64,000 nucleotides of DNA from Mycobacterium sp. shizuoka-1 (GCF_002723835.1 NZ_BEWG01000057.1:40366-104365), one strand, 5' to 3'; counted from the first letter of the stretch, positions 28,059 to 37,388 are shown. Numbers and translations are program-made. Notes: generated from the sequence alone by a model not told the origin.

Positions 28059-28256
28059 ATGGACGGTCTGCGGGTGACGGCGCGAGTGCTCACCCGGGCG
28101 GCGATGACGACGACCGCGATCTGCCGGGTCCTCGGGGCCTGTGGCCGCACCCTGTGCGGTGCTGACGGTGGGAGTCCACATGTCGACACCGGTGAAAACC
28201 CCGTCGGCCGCCCACCGCGGGCGCCATCGGCCCTGAACCGCACGATTAACACCTGA
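28059..28256 (+). CDS. Possible small protein (65 aa), unrecognised
   Basis: ATG 28059 is preceded by a strong GGAAGGGG (28046-28053) at 5 nt, unusually good for a spurious frame. The product begins with a short basic/hydrophobic stretch (VTARVLTRAAMTTTAICRVLGA) and has three cysteines (two close together around GACGRTLC). I recognise no family. It could instead be chance in GC-rich DNA. Confidence 0.3.
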   Translation: MDGLRVTARVLTRAAMTTTAICRVLGACGRTLCGADGGSPHVDTGENPVGRPPRAPSALNRTINT

Positions 28257-28270
28257 CCAGGGCACTCTGG

Positions 28271-28276
28271 CACAAT
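28271..28276 (+). promoter_or_regulatory. -10-like element before rpsP
   Basis: CACAAT within CTCTGGCACAAT. The same TCTGGCACAAT string occurs upstream of rplS (33691-33701), suggesting a shared promoter type for these ribosomal-protein genes. It would give a leader of about 110 nt. Confidence 0.35.
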
Positions 28277-28394
28277 GGTCGGCTGTCCGCCCCGCGACCA
28301 TGGTCGCCGGTCGGTCACGCACGCGAGGCAAAACCGGATCCGGCATTCCGCCGGCATCGCTGAATTGCAGCGTGATACCCACAGGAGTTAGTTC

Positions 28395-28871
28395 ATGGCT
28401 GTCAAAATCAAGCTCACTCGGCTCGGCAAGATCCGCAATCCCCAGTACCGCATCGCCGTCGCCGACGCGCGCACCCGCCGCGACGGCCGCGCCATCGAGA
28501 TCATCGGCCGCTACCACCCCAAGGAAGATCCGAGCCTGATCGAGATCGATTCCGAGCGCGCCCAGTACTGGCTGTCGGTCGGCGCCCAGCCCACCGAGCC
28601 GGTCCTCAACCTGCTGAAGATCACTGGTGACTGGCAGAAGTTCAAGGGTCTGCCGGGCGCCGAGGGCACGCTGAAGGTCAAGGAGCCCAAGCCCAGCAAG
28701 CTCGATCTGTTCAACGCTGCGCTGGCCGAGGCCGACGGCGCCCCCGGTGGCGAGGCCACCTCGCCCAAGAAGAAGAAGGCGCCCGCCAAGAAGGCCGAGG
28801 CCGAGGCCGAGTCGGCCGCCGAGCCGGCTGCTGCCGACGCCACCGAGACCGCTGAGGCCGCCGCAGAATGA
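28395..28871 (+). CDS. rpsP: 30S ribosomal protein S16
   Basis: S16 starts with the canonical [23 protein letters not shown] and contains the family core to about residue 90. A Lys/Ala/Glu-rich tail of about 60 residues ([16 protein letters not shown]) extends it to 158, as in other mycobacteria. AGGAG at 28382-28386 precedes the ATG. Its stop overlaps the start of the KH-domain gene (ATGA), and rimM and trmD follow. Confidence 0.97.
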   Translation: MAVKIKLTRLGKIRNPQYRIAVADARTRRDGRAIEIIGRYHPKEDPSLIEIDSERAQYWLSVGAQPTEPVLNLLKITGDWQKFKGLPGAEGTLKVKEPKPSKLDLFNAALAEADGAPGGEATSPKKKKAPAKKAEAEAESAAEPAAADATETAEAAAE

Positions 28872-29110
28872 GCTCGGTCGTCGTCGACGCCGTCGAGCAC
28901 CTGGTCCGCGGGATCGTCGACAATCCCGACGACGTTCGCGTCGACATGGTCACCAACCGGCGGGGACGCACGGTTGAGGTTCACGTTCACCCCGAGGACC
29001 TCGGCAAGGTGATCGGCCGCGGCGGTCGCACCGCGACCGCGCTGCGCACCCTGGTCGCCGGTATCGGCGGCCGGGGTATCCGCGTCGACGTGGTCGACAC
29101 CGACCAGTAG
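28868..29110 (+). CDS. KH-domain RNA-binding protein (KhpA-like)
   Basis: An 80-residue single KH-domain protein. The GxxG RNA-binding loop is in [15 protein letters not shown]. KhpA proteins bind many RNAs and act with KhpB/Jag in some Gram-positives. The ATG overlaps the rpsP stop. The rpsP-khpA-rimM-trmD order is conserved in actinobacteria. Confidence 0.93.
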   Translation: MSSVVVDAVEHLVRGIVDNPDDVRVDMVTNRRGRTVEVHVHPEDLGKVIGRGGRTATALRTLVAGIGGRGIRVDVVDTDQ

Positions 29111-29147
29111 GCGCACAGGAGCGAAGCACCCGGGATAGGACTGCGGC

Positions 29148-29678
29148 ATGGAGCTCGTCGTCGGTCGTGTGGCCAAAGCTCACGGGATCACCGGCGAACT
29201 GGTGGTCGACGTCCGCACGGACGACCCCGACGAGCGGTTCGCACCCGGTAACCGGTTGCACCTGCGGCCTTCCCGTGGTGGCAGCGGCCGCGACGTCGTC
29301 GTGACGGCCGCACGCCCGCACGGTGGGCGGTTGCTGGTTCGGCTCGACGGGGTGTCGGATCGCAACGCCGCTGATGCGTTGCGCGGCAACCTGTTCGTCG
29401 TCGACTCCGCCGACCTGCCGGCGATCGACGATCCCGACGAGTTCTACGACCATCAGCTCGAGGGGCTGGCGGTGCGCACCGTGGACGGCCGCGACGTGGG
29501 GACGATCGCCGAAGTGCTGCACACCGCGGGCGGTGAGCTGCTGGCGGTTCGGGATCCCGGCGGCGCCGAGGTGCTGGTGCCTTTCGTCGGCGCCATCGTG
29601 ACCTCGGTGTCTCTGGCCGACGGTGTCGTCGAAATCGATCCACCCGACGGGCTTTTGGATCTGGACGGCGTCGACTGA
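29148..29678 (+). CDS. rimM: Ribosome maturation factor RimM
   Basis: A 176-residue 16S rRNA-processing factor that binds S19 and assists 30S head assembly. It has the N-terminal beta-barrel start [23 protein letters not shown] and the C-terminal PRC-barrel ([17 protein letters not shown] ... [10 protein letters not shown]). The gap to the KH gene is 37 bp, and trmD starts one base after the stop. Confidence 0.96.
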   Translation: MELVVGRVAKAHGITGELVVDVRTDDPDERFAPGNRLHLRPSRGGSGRDVVVTAARPHGGRLLVRLDGVSDRNAADALRGNLFVVDSADLPAIDDPDEFYDHQLEGLAVRTVDGRDVGTIAEVLHTAGGELLAVRDPGGAEVLVPFVGAIVTSVSLADGVVEIDPPDGLLDLDGVD

Positions 29679-29679
29679 C

Positions 29680-30369
29680 ATGCAGCTCGATGTCGTCTCG
29701 ATCTTCCCCGAGTACCTCGCCCCGCTGCGACAATCCCTGCCCGGCAAGGCGATCGAGTCGGGCATCGTCGACCTCGCCGTGCACGATCTGCGCCGGTGGA
29801 CCCACGATGTGCATCACTCCGTGGACGACTCGCCCTACGGCGGCGGCCCCGGCATGGTGATGAAAGCGCCGGTCTGGGGTGAAGCGCTGGACGAGATCTG
29901 CACCGAGGCAACCCTTCTGGTGATCCCGACCCCGGCGGGGCGATTGTTCACCCAGAGCGATGCCCAACGCTGGACGGGGGAGTCGCACCTGGTGTTCGCC
30001 TGCGGCCGTTACGAAGGCATCGACCAACGGGTCGCAGAAGATGCCCGTCGGCGGATGCGGGTCGAAGAGGTGTCCATCGGCGATTACGTGCTGGCCGGTG
30101 GCGAGGTGGCCGCGTTGGTGATGATCGAGGCGGTGGTTCGGCTGCTGCCCAATGTGATGGGCAATCCGCGCTCGCATCAGGATGATTCGCACTCACCGGA
30201 AAAGGACGGCCTGCTGGAGGGGCCGAGCTACACTCGCCCGCCGGTGTGGCGCGACCTGTCGGTGCCCGAGGTGCTGCTCTCCGGTGACCACGGCAAGGTG
30301 GCGGCCTGGCGGCACGAGCAGGCGCTGGCACGCACCCGCGAACGCCGCCCCGACCTGTTAGAGGGCTGA
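29680..30369 (+). CDS. trmD: tRNA (guanine-37-N1)-methyltransferase TrmD
   Basis: A 229-residue SAM-dependent enzyme making m1G37 in tRNA to prevent frameshifting. The start MQLDVVSIFPEYLAPL is canonical, as are the SAM trefoil-knot motifs FACGRYEGIDQRV and SIGDYVLAGGEVA. The frame extends upstream to 29623 inside rimM, but ATG 29680 is the conserved start. It is the last gene of the rpsP operon. Confidence 0.97.
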   Translation: MQLDVVSIFPEYLAPLRQSLPGKAIESGIVDLAVHDLRRWTHDVHHSVDDSPYGGGPGMVMKAPVWGEALDEICTEATLLVIPTPAGRLFTQSDAQRWTGESHLVFACGRYEGIDQRVAEDARRRMRVEEVSIGDYVLAGGEVAALVMIEAVVRLLPNVMGNPRSHQDDSHSPEKDGLLEGPSYTRPPVWRDLSVPEVLLSGDHGKVAAWRHEQALARTRERRPDLLEG

Positions 30370-30422
30370 ATACGCGGCGCGGCACTGGTTATTGACCGCC
30401 GCCGACGGGTATTGAGGAAGGC

Positions 30423-32591
30423 GTGACTCGTCCAACCAGCGGCGCTCCGCCAGAGCAGGCTGCTGCGCAGGTGACGGGTCGACAACGCAACCTGGTCTTC
30501 CTCGCCGTGGTGTTGGGCATGCTGCTGGCTGCCCTGGATCAGACGATCGTCGCCACCGCGCTGCCGACGGTGGTCGCCGATCTCGGCGGCGCCGGCCACC
30601 AATCGTGGGTGGTGACCAGCTACCTGCTGGCCTCGACGATCGTGACGGCGGTGGTCGGCAAGCTCGGCGACACGTTCGGCCGCAAAGTGGTCTTCCAGGC
30701 CGCCGTGCTGTTCTTCCTGGCCGGATCGGTCCTGTGCGGGCTGGCCGGCTCGATGACCATGCTGGTCGGCTCGCGCGCGCTACAGGGCATCGGCGGCGGC
30801 GCGATCACCGTCACCGCGGTCGCCGTCATCGGCGAGGTCATCCCACTGCGAGAACGCGGCCGCTACCAGGGCGCCCTGGGGGCGGTGTTCGGCGTCACCA
30901 CGGTGGTCGGCCCGCTGCTCGGCGGACTGTTCACCGACCACCTCGGCTGGCGGTGGGCGTTCTGGGTCAATGTGCCGGTCGCGGTGGTGGTGCTGGCGGT
31001 GGCGGCGTGGGCGATCCCGCAACTCGGTCGCACTGCGCGGCCCGTCATCGACTATCCGGGCATCGTCCTGGTCGGCCTTGGTGCGGCCGGGCTGACGCTG
31101 GCGACCAGCTGGGGCGGCACCACCTACCCGTGGGGCTCGCCGATGATCATCGGGCTGTTCGTCGGCTCGGTGGTTGCGCTGGTGGCGTTCGTGATCGTCG
31201 AAACCCGGGCGGCGGAACCGATTCTGCCGATCCGGCTGTTCGCCGACCCGGTGTTCACGGTGTGCTGCGTGCTGTCGTTCGTCGTCGGGTTCGCGATGCT
31301 CGGCGCGCTCACCTTCCTGCCGACCTACATGCAGTTCGTGGACGGGGTGTCGGCGACGGTGTCCGGGCTGCACACGCTGCCGATGGTGGTGGGCCTGCTG
31401 GCGACGTCGTTGACCAGCGGTGTGATCGTGGGACGCACCGGGCGCTACAAGATCTTCCCGATCGCCGGCACGGCGATCATGGCGGTCGGATTCGTGCTGC
31501 TGTCCTTGATGGACGCCCACACCTCCACCCTGGTGCAGTCTCTGGACCTGCTGGTGCTGGGCGCCGGGATCGGGCTGAGCATGCAGGTGCTGGTGCTCAC
31601 CGTGCAGAACACTGTCGACTTCACCGATCTGGGCGTGGCCACGTCGGGCGTCACGTTCTTCCGCACCATCGGCAGTTCGTTCGGCGCGGCGATCTTCGGC
31701 TCCCTGTTCAGCAACTTCCTGGCCGACCGGCTGCCTGCGGCGCTGGCCGCCAGCGGCGCCTCGCCGGCGGATGCGCAGTCACCGCAGGCGCTGCATCAGC
31801 TTCCGCGGGCGGTGGCCGCCCCGATCGTCGACGCCTACGCCGACTCGCTCAGCAAGGTGTTCCTGTTCGCCGCGCCGGTCGCCGTGGTCGGCTTCGTGCT
31901 GGCACTGTTCCTCAAGCAGGTCCCGCTGCGCGACGCCGCGGCCACCGGCAGCACCGACCTCGGCGAGGGCTTCGGGATGCCCACCACCGAACCCGCCGAG
32001 AAAGTGCTGGAAGTGGCGGTCAGCAGGCTGTTGCGGGAGACCCGAGGCATGCACCTGCCTGCGCTGGCCCGGTCGGGAGGCAGCCGCCTGGACACCCCGC
32101 GGCTGTGGGCGCTGCTGCAGATCTACCGGCATGCGCAGGTCTCCGGGGCGGCGGCGGTGGCCGATATCGCCGCCCAGCACCGGGTGCCGCCGGAGATTCT
32201 CGAGCCCACCTTCGACGGGTTGGTGGCAGCGGGATACGCGCAGCGCAGCGGCGATCACCTGTGGCTGACCGCCTCGGGTGCTGCGGAAGTGAATTACGCC
32301 CGCAACCAGATCGCCAGCTGGATCACCGACACGCTGACCCGCTCGCCGGCGTTCGCGGGACGACCCGACCGGATGCAGGTCCAGGGCGTGATGGAACGCA
32401 TCGCCCGCAGCGTGCTCGCCGACAGTGACAGCACCGAGGAGGCCACCCGGCCGATGGTGATCGGACCGCCCCATGCCGCGACCGATTCGGCAGCGACCAC
32501 CCGGCTTCGCTCAGCGGCGGCCGTGGCCGTCGGTAACGAACCGACCCGGCCGTTCCGGGCGCGCGCCGAATTCCGGCCGCCGCCGCGGTAG
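30423..32591 (+). CDS. MFS drug exporter (DHA2, 14 helices) with C-terminal winged-helix-like extension
   Basis: A 722-residue drug:H+ antiporter-type protein. The first ~500 residues hold about 14 helices with LDQTIVATALPTVVADLGG (motif D1), GKLGDTFGRKVVFQ (motif A) and motif C-like GPLLGGLFTDHLGWRW. Residues about 540-680 are a soluble tail with a winged-helix-like pattern (PRLWALLQIYRH ... ILEPTFDGLVAAGYAQRSGDHLWLTASGAAEV), followed by a Pro/Arg-rich end. The GTG start follows GAGGAAGG. It is inserted between trmD and the lppW-like gene. Substrate unknown. Confidence 0.88.
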   Translation: MTRPTSGAPPEQAAAQVTGRQRNLVFLAVVLGMLLAALDQTIVATALPTVVADLGGAGHQSWVVTSYLLASTIVTAVVGKLGDTFGRKVVFQAAVLFFLAGSVLCGLAGSMTMLVGSRALQGIGGGAITVTAVAVIGEVIPLRERGRYQGALGAVFGVTTVVGPLLGGLFTDHLGWRWAFWVNVPVAVVVLAVAAWAIPQLGRTARPVIDYPGIVLVGLGAAGLTLATSWGGTTYPWGSPMIIGLFVGSVVALVAFVIVETRAAEPILPIRLFADPVFTVCCVLSFVVGFAMLGALTFLPTYMQFVDGVSATVSGLHTLPMVVGLLATSLTSGVIVGRTGRYKIFPIAGTAIMAVGFVLLSLMDAHTSTLVQSLDLLVLGAGIGLSMQVLVLTVQNTVDFTDLGVATSGVTFFRTIGSSFGAAIFGSLFSNFLADRLPAALAASGASPADAQSPQALHQLPRAVAAPIVDAYADSLSKVFLFAAPVAVVGFVLALFLKQVPLRDAAATGSTDLGEGFGMPTTEPAEKVLEVAVSRLLRETRGMHLPALARSGGSRLDTPRLWALLQIYRHAQVSGAAAVADIAAQHRVPPEILEPTFDGLVAAGYAQRSGDHLWLTASGAAEVNYARNQIASWITDTLTRSPAFAGRPDRMQVQGVMERIARSVLADSDSTEEATRPMVIGPPHAATDSAATTRLRSAAAVAVGNEPTRPFRARAEFRPPPR

Positions 32592-32596
32592 ATCGA

Positions 32597-33529
32597 TCAG
32601 ATCCGGCCGCCGGGGAACATCGTCTTGACGGCCTGGGTCATGGTGGCGCGCGCGGTCGCATCGTCGACCGGTTGCAGCGAGGCCATCGCCATCACGAAGC
32701 GACGGTCGGTTCCGATCACCCCGGTGGTCATGTGCAGCCAGTTGCCGCCGTTCCAACAGCACATCCAACCCTGTTTGACGGCAACGGGTTCGGCGAACAA
32801 CCCGTCGGGGATGCCGAACCGTTGCGGATAGCCGTCGATCCCGTTCGGGGTCGACATCGACAGGTCGCCGAGGATGACCGCGGCTTGATCGGCGGGCAGG
32901 CCGCCGGCACCGTCGAGCAGCATGTCGTAGTAGCGCACCAGATCGTTGGTGGTGCTCATGGTGTTCCACCAGTTGCCGTCATAGGGCGTGCTGGTCGACC
33001 GCAGTCCGTAGCGGGCGGTCACCCGGCTGACGATCGCACTGCCGCCGCTCTCGTCCCAGAAGACCTCGGCCGCGCTGTCGTCGGACGAGCGCAACATCAC
33101 GTCGAAGGATTTCCGCTCGTCCGGGGTCAGCTGGCGTTGGCCCTTGGCCACCTGCAACAGCAGATCGTCGGCGATGAAGAGTTTGCTCACGGACGCGATC
33201 GGGAAGGGTGCGGTGTCGCCGCCGGTGACCGTCTGTCCGGTGTTGCGGTCCAGCACCGTGAAGCTGATGTCGGCGCCGTCCTGCGCCGCCTCGGACGCGG
33301 CTGCCTTGGCCCGCACATCGAGGCCGACCGTCGGGTCCGGGGGTGCCTCGGCCAGCGGCCCGAGGACAGGAGCTTGACCGATGGCGTTCGGATCGACCGA
33401 AAGCAGGCTCACCGGGCGGTTGGCACTGTCGCTGGGGCCGGCATTCACCTGCGCGGAGGATGCGGCGACCAGAACGCCGATCGCTGCCGCCGCGGTGCCG
33501 GTGACCAGCATCGACAGATGCCGTCGCAT
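32597..33529 (-). CDS. Exported beta-lactamase-fold serine hydrolase, LppW-like
   Basis: A 310-residue protein with a signal peptide (MRRHLSMLVTGTAAAAIGVLVAAS...). The class A beta-lactamase/PBP fold is indicated by SVSK (SxxK), SSDDSA in the SxN position and VKQG in the KTG position. Its place beside rplS and lepB matches M. tuberculosis lppW, but no lipobox cysteine is present near residue 25, so this copy appears secreted rather than lipid-anchored. The altered SxN and KTG motifs make classical beta-lactamase activity uncertain. It converges on the MFS gene with a 5-bp gap. Confidence 0.78.
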   Translation of the reverse strand: MRRHLSMLVTGTAAAAIGVLVAASSAQVNAGPSDSANRPVSLLSVDPNAIGQAPVLGPLAEAPPDPTVGLDVRAKAAASEAAQDGADISFTVLDRNTGQTVTGGDTAPFPIASVSKLFIADDLLLQVAKGQRQLTPDERKSFDVMLRSSDDSAAEVFWDESGGSAIVSRVTARYGLRSTSTPYDGNWWNTMSTTNDLVRYYDMLLDGAGGLPADQAAVILGDLSMSTPNGIDGYPQRFGIPDGLFAEPVAVKQGWMCCWNGGNWLHMTTGVIGTDRRFVMAMASLQPVDDATARATMTQAVKTMFPGGRI

Positions 33530-33844
33530 GACGATCTCCTCGAAAGTCTGGGGAAACGTGACCTGTGGGCTTGCCGCGACGTTGCCCGACCCAATTCAGG
33601 TTAGCCGTATCTTTTGTACACCGCGCGGTTAGCCAGCTGATACACGTCGGTGGCCGCGGCGGGTCGCGCGATTTCATTGCTCGCGGAGCATCTGGCACAA
33701 TTGAGCAGTTGCCGCGCGGGCCGGACTCTTTTGCTTCCGCCTGCTGCGCCAAACACCACGTGCCCGAATCCATCGGCCCGGCTGCTGCCAGCGCGTTTGC
33801 GCAGGTGAGTGGGCTGCGCCGCGAACCGCAAGGAAGTGTCACCG
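33530..33844 (+). promoter_or_regulatory. 315-bp divergent region between lppW-like gene and rplS
   Basis: No gene is seen. It holds the promoter of the minus-strand hydrolase and the rplS leader. TCTGGCACAAT at 33691-33701 repeats the element before rpsP. GGAAG shortly before the ATG at 33845 is the rplS ribosome site. A partial iron-box-like half site (AGGTTAGCC) near 33597-33605 is too incomplete to call. Confidence 0.45.
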
Positions 33845-34186
33845 ATGAACACGCTGGACTTCGTCGACCAGGCGTCGCTGCGCGACGACATCCCGACCTT
33901 CAGCCCCGGGGACACCATCAATGTCCACGTGAAGGTCATCGAGGGCAACAAGCAGCGCGTGCAGGTCTTCAAGGGTGTCGTGCTGCGCCGGTCCGGCGGC
34001 GGCATCCGGGAGACCTTCACCGTGCGCAAGGAAAGCTACGGCGTCGGCGTCGAGCGCACCTTCCCGGTGCATTCGCCCAACATCGACCACATCGAGGTCG
34101 TCACCCGTGGTGACGTGCGGCGCGCCAAGCTGTACTACCTGCGTGAGCTGCGGGGCAAGAAGGCCAAGATCAAGGAGAAGCGCTGA
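33845..34186 (+). CDS. rplS: 50S ribosomal protein L19
   Basis: A 113-residue L19 protein at the 30S/50S interface. Family features are [38 protein letters not shown] and the C-terminal [25 protein letters not shown] 33845 gives the conserved start; the longer frame from 33809 lacks a ribosome site. Confidence 0.97.
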   Translation: MNTLDFVDQASLRDDIPTFSPGDTINVHVKVIEGNKQRVQVFKGVVLRRSGGGIRETFTVRKESYGVGVERTFPVHSPNIDHIEVVTRGDVRRAKLYYLRELRGKKAKIKEKR

Positions 34187-34252
34187 GCTTCGACATGCGG
34201 CTTGGGCGAAGCGCAAGTGTGTGGGCCGCGCTGACGAGTCAGCTTGCCTGAC

Positions 34253-34258
34253 TACGCT
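34253..34258 (+). promoter_or_regulatory. -10 element of lepB, leaderless arrangement
   Basis: TACGCT fits TAnnnT and ends 6 nt before the lepB GTG at 34265, with no Shine-Dalgarno between. The identical TACGCT-N6-start arrangement occurs at 63468-63480. Confidence 0.45.
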
Positions 34259-34264
34259 GACGAC

Positions 34265-35131
34265 GTGACCGACAACACGGGCTCGGACGACTCCCCGCCG
34301 GAATCCGGCACCGCGACGGACGCTCCGGACGACACCACCACCACCGCCGACGACGCCCCCGCGCAGGACAGCTCTGCCGGTGATGCGGCCGAGGGCGAGA
34401 AGAAGCGCTCAGCGCTGCGCGAAGGCGCGATCCTGGTCGGCATCGCGCTGGTCCTCTACTACGTGATGCTGACGTTCATCGCGCGGCCGTACCTGATTCC
34501 CTCGGAATCGATGGAGCCCACCCTGCACGGGTGTGCCGGGTGCGTGGGCGACCGGATCATGGTGGACAAGATGACCTACCGGTTCGGTACCCCGAGCCCT
34601 GGTGACGTCGTCGTGTTCAAGGGTCCGCCGAACTGGAACGTCGGCTACAAGTCGATCCGGTCGGACAACGCGGCGATCCGGTTCGTCGAGAACGCCCTTT
34701 CGGTCGTCGGTTTCGTACCGCCGGACGAGAACGACCTGGTGAAGCGCGTCATCGCGGTCGGTGGCCAGACGGTGCAGTGCCGGGCCGACACCGGGCTGAC
34801 CGTCGACGGCAAGCCGCTCAAGGAGCCGTACCTCAACGCGCAGACCATGAACGCCGACCCATTGGTGTACCCGTGCCTGGGCAACGAGTTCGGCCCGGTC
34901 AAGGTGCCCGACGGCCGGCTGTGGGTGATGGGCGACAACCGCACCCACTCGGCGGATTCGCGCGCACACTGCACCAGCACGCCCGAGGATGCCCAGCGGG
35001 GCATCCTGTGCACCGGCGACCCGATGGCCGGCACCGTCCCGGTGAGCAACGTCATCGGCAAGGCGCGGTTCATCGCCTGGCCGCCGTCTCGGTGGGGTGG
35101 TGTGTCCTCGGTCGACCCGCAGCAGGGCTGA
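34265..35131 (+). CDS. lepB: Signal peptidase I
   Basis: The 288-residue membrane protease that removes signal peptides from Sec and Tat substrates. An acidic cytoplasmic N-terminus of about 50 residues precedes one membrane helix. The catalytic Ser is in [10 protein letters not shown] and the general-base Lys in [11 protein letters not shown]; the conserved [14 protein letters not shown] box is intact. GTG 34265 matches the VT... start of mycobacterial LepB and the leaderless promoter; a TTG at 34244 is rejected. Confidence 0.95.
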   Translation: MTDNTGSDDSPPESGTATDAPDDTTTTADDAPAQDSSAGDAAEGEKKRSALREGAILVGIALVLYYVMLTFIARPYLIPSESMEPTLHGCAGCVGDRIMVDKMTYRFGTPSPGDVVVFKGPPNWNVGYKSIRSDNAAIRFVENALSVVGFVPPDENDLVKRVIAVGGQTVQCRADTGLTVDGKPLKEPYLNAQTMNADPLVYPCLGNEFGPVKVPDGRLWVMGDNRTHSADSRAHCTSTPEDAQRGILCTGDPMAGTVPVSNVIGKARFIAWPPSRWGGVSSVDPQQG

Positions 35132-35133
35132 CC

Positions 35134-35847
35134 GTGCCGGCGATGACGTGGCCGCCGCGGACGGTGATCCGCAAGTCCTCGGGTCTGCGTACGCTCGAAT
35201 CCGCGCTGTATCGCGGTGGTTTGGGACCGGTGGCCGGTGTCGACGAGGTGGGTCGCGGAGCCTGTGCCGGCCCGCTGGTGGTGGCGGCCTGCGTGCTGGG
35301 CCCGAATCGGTTCGAGAGCATGGCGGCCCTGGACGACTCCAAGAAACTGACCGAGAAAGCCCGCGAGGAGCTGTTCCCGCTGATCCGCCGCTACGCGCTG
35401 GCCTATCACGTGGTGTTCATCCCGGCCGCGGAGGTCGACCGGCGCGGTGTGCACGTGGCCAACATCGAGGGCATGCGACGGGCCGTGGCCGGCCTGTCCG
35501 TTCGCCCCGGCTATGTGCTGTCCGACGGCTTCCGGGTGCCGGGGCTGCCGATGCCGTCGCTGCCGGTGATCGGCGGGGACGCCGCGGCGGCGTGTATCGC
35601 CGCGGCCAGCGTGCTGGCCAAGGTCAGCCGGGACCGGCTGATGGTGGCGATGGACGATGACCATCCGGGATATGGGTTCGCCGAGCACAAGGGCTACAGC
35701 ACACCGGCGCACAGCGCGGCCCTCAACCAGCGCGGGCCGTGCCGTGAACACCGGTTTTCCTACATCAATGTCCGGCGGGTGGCGGCGGTTGGTGGTACCG
35801 AGATGGTGGTCGAATGCCCACCACCGCAGCGCGAGGACCAGGTGTGA
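35134..35847 (+). CDS. rnhB: Ribonuclease HII
   Basis: A 237-residue RNase HII that cuts RNA in RNA/DNA hybrids and removes single ribonucleotides. The four acidic active-site residues are visible in [14 protein letters not shown], the ALDDSKKLT region and DDDHPGYG. The GTG at 35134 starts 2 bp after the lepB stop; an ATG at 35143 is an alternative. The lepB-rnhB-DUF2469 order is conserved in mycobacteria. Confidence 0.95.
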   Translation: MPAMTWPPRTVIRKSSGLRTLESALYRGGLGPVAGVDEVGRGACAGPLVVAACVLGPNRFESMAALDDSKKLTEKAREELFPLIRRYALAYHVVFIPAAEVDRRGVHVANIEGMRRAVAGLSVRPGYVLSDGFRVPGLPMPSLPVIGGDAAAACIAAASVLAKVSRDRLMVAMDDDHPGYGFAEHKGYSTPAHSAALNQRGPCREHRFSYINVRRVAAVGGTEMVVECPPPQREDQV

Positions 35848-35895
35848 GTCAAGATGGATAACACTCCGATGAGACGACAAGAGGACCGCTGAGCG

Positions 35896-36201
35896 ATGAG
35901 TGCCGAAGATCTCGAAAAGTACGAGACCGAGATGGAGCTCTCGCTCTACCGCGAATACAAGGACATCGTCGGGCAGTTCAGCTACGTGGTGGAGACCGAG
36001 CGGCGGTTCTACCTGGCCAACGGCGTGGAACTGGTTCCGCGCAACACCGACGGTGAGGTCTATTTCGAGCTGCGCCTCACCGATGCTTGGGTCTGGGACA
36101 TGTACCGCCCGGCCCGGTTCGTCAAGCAGGTCCGGGTGATCACGTTCAAGGACGTCAACATCGAAGAGGTCGAGAAGCCCGAACTGCGGCTGCCGGAGTA
36201 G
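35896..36201 (+). CDS. DUF2469 family protein
   Basis: A 101-residue acidic actinobacterial protein of unknown function, highly conserved (MSAEDLEKYETEMELSLYREYKDIVGQFSYVVETERRFYLAN is typical, here quoted in part: YREYKDIVGQFSYVVETE). It always follows rnhB in mycobacteria (Rv2901c in M. tuberculosis, from memory). AAGAGGA precedes the ATG. It is not exported. Confidence 0.92.
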   Translation: MSAEDLEKYETEMELSLYREYKDIVGQFSYVVETERRFYLANGVELVPRNTDGEVYFELRLTDAWVWDMYRPARFVKQVRVITFKDVNIEEVEKPELRLPE

Positions 36202-36202
36202 C

Positions 36203-37381
36203 TCAGCGCAGCGAGGCGTCGATGGCCGAGGCGGACAGGATCCGTTCCAGGACCAGCGCGGCGCTCCCGATGTTGCCCGCCTTGTCGCCGTAGGTGGACG
36301 GGACGACATGCAGGTGTCGGGTGGCCAGCGCAGTTGCATTGCCGTACAACGTTTCTCGTAGTCCGGCGACGAAGACGTCATAGGCCCCGGCCATGTCGCC
36401 GCCGACCACGAGGACCTCGGGGTTGAGCAGGTTCACCGCGGCGGCGATCACCTCTCCGACGTGCCGGCCGCTTTCGCGCAGCAGTCGGCGCACCTCACCG
36501 TCGCCGTGGTTGGCCAGTTCGACGACGTCGCGGATGTGGTTCACCGGGCGGCCCTGCTCCTGCAGCGTGCGCACCAGCGCCCAACCGCCGGCGATCGCCT
36601 CCAGGCAGCCGGTGTCGCCGCAGCGGCACGGGATGCCCGCGGCCGCGGCGGTCTTGTTGTGGCCGAATTCGCCCGCCGCGCCCAGTGCGCCGCGCTGTAG
36701 GACGCCGCCGGCCACGATGCCCGCCCCGAGCCCGGTGGACGCCTTGATCAGCAAGACGTCGTCGTGGACCTTCAGCGGGCTGCGGCGCTCGGAAAGGGCC
36801 AGGACGTTGGTGTCGTTGTCGAGGACGATGGGTGCCGAGGTCAGCTTGCGGAAGTAGGGCTCCAGCGGGACGCCGTCCCAGCCGCTCATCACCGGCGAGG
36901 CCAGGCTGCAGCCACGCTGCTGGTCGACGGTGCCGGGCAGGGACACGCCCACGCCGAGGACGTCGCGAGCGGTCCGGCCCGTTTCGTCGAGCAGCACCTC
37001 GAGCCGTTTGACGAGGTCGGGCATCAGATCGTCGGGCCCGATGCGGATCTCGGAGTCCATGTCGGACAGGGCGTCGATGTCGCCGGCGAGGTTGCAGACC
37101 GCGAGTCGGGTGCGGCTTCGGCCGATCGCCGCCGTCAGCACCATCCCGGCCTCGGCGTTGAACCGGACCAGCGCGGGCGGGCGGCCACCGGTGGATGGTC
37201 CTTCCTCACCTTCGGACACCAGCCCGCGGCGGCCCAGCGCGGCGATCCGGCTGCCGACCGCCGTCCGCGACAGTCCGGTGATTTCGCGGATCTCGGTGCG
37301 GGTGGTGGCCACCCCGTCGCGGATCAGGGCGAAAACCTCCCCGGCGGTAGCGGGGGCGGCAGAACGCCTGGTGACGGGCAT
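36203..37381 (-). CDS. ROK-family transcriptional regulator
   Basis: A 392-residue NagC/XylR-type repressor. The N-terminal winged helix (about 10-70) contains TTRTEIREITGLSRTAVGSRIAALGRRGL. The sugar-kinase-like ROK domain has KASTGLGAGIVAGG, GEFGHN and a zinc-binding cysteine cluster in CRCGDTGCLEAIAGG. ATG 37381 follows GGAAAG; the frame upstream to 37411 lacks a better start. It is divergent from an MFS transporter gene, its probable target, and both replace the fdhF/fdhD genes found at this place in M. tuberculosis (from memory). Confidence 0.88.
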   Translation of the reverse strand: MPVTRRSAAPATAGEVFALIRDGVATTRTEIREITGLSRTAVGSRIAALGRRGLVSEGEEGPSTGGRPPALVRFNAEAGMVLTAAIGRSRTRLAVCNLAGDIDALSDMDSEIRIGPDDLMPDLVKRLEVLLDETGRTARDVLGVGVSLPGTVDQQRGCSLASPVMSGWDGVPLEPYFRKLTSAPIVLDNDTNVLALSERRSPLKVHDDVLLIKASTGLGAGIVAGGVLQRGALGAAGEFGHNKTAAAAGIPCRCGDTGCLEAIAGGWALVRTLQEQGRPVNHIRDVVELANHGDGEVRRLLRESGRHVGEVIAAAVNLLNPEVLVVGGDMAGAYDVFVAGLRETLYGNATALATRHLHVVPSTYGDKAGNIGSAALVLERILSASAIDASLR

Positions 37382-37388
37382 CTTTCCA

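Larger units (their letters stand above)
27950..28394 (+). other. 445-bp region between rskA and rpsP with candidate promoter and one possible small ORF
   Basis: No established gene is seen. The stretch holds a possible 65-codon ORF at 28059-28256, a promoter-like TGGCACAAT near 28268-28276 and the rpsP leader with AGGAG at 28382-28386. No terminator with a U-tract was found after rskA. Confidence 0.5.

Noticed and set aside
33595-33613. IdeR-box-like sequence TCAGGTTAGCCGTATCTTT
   Set aside because: Only one half-site is good (about 12 of 19 matches), and the other half has no dyad symmetry.
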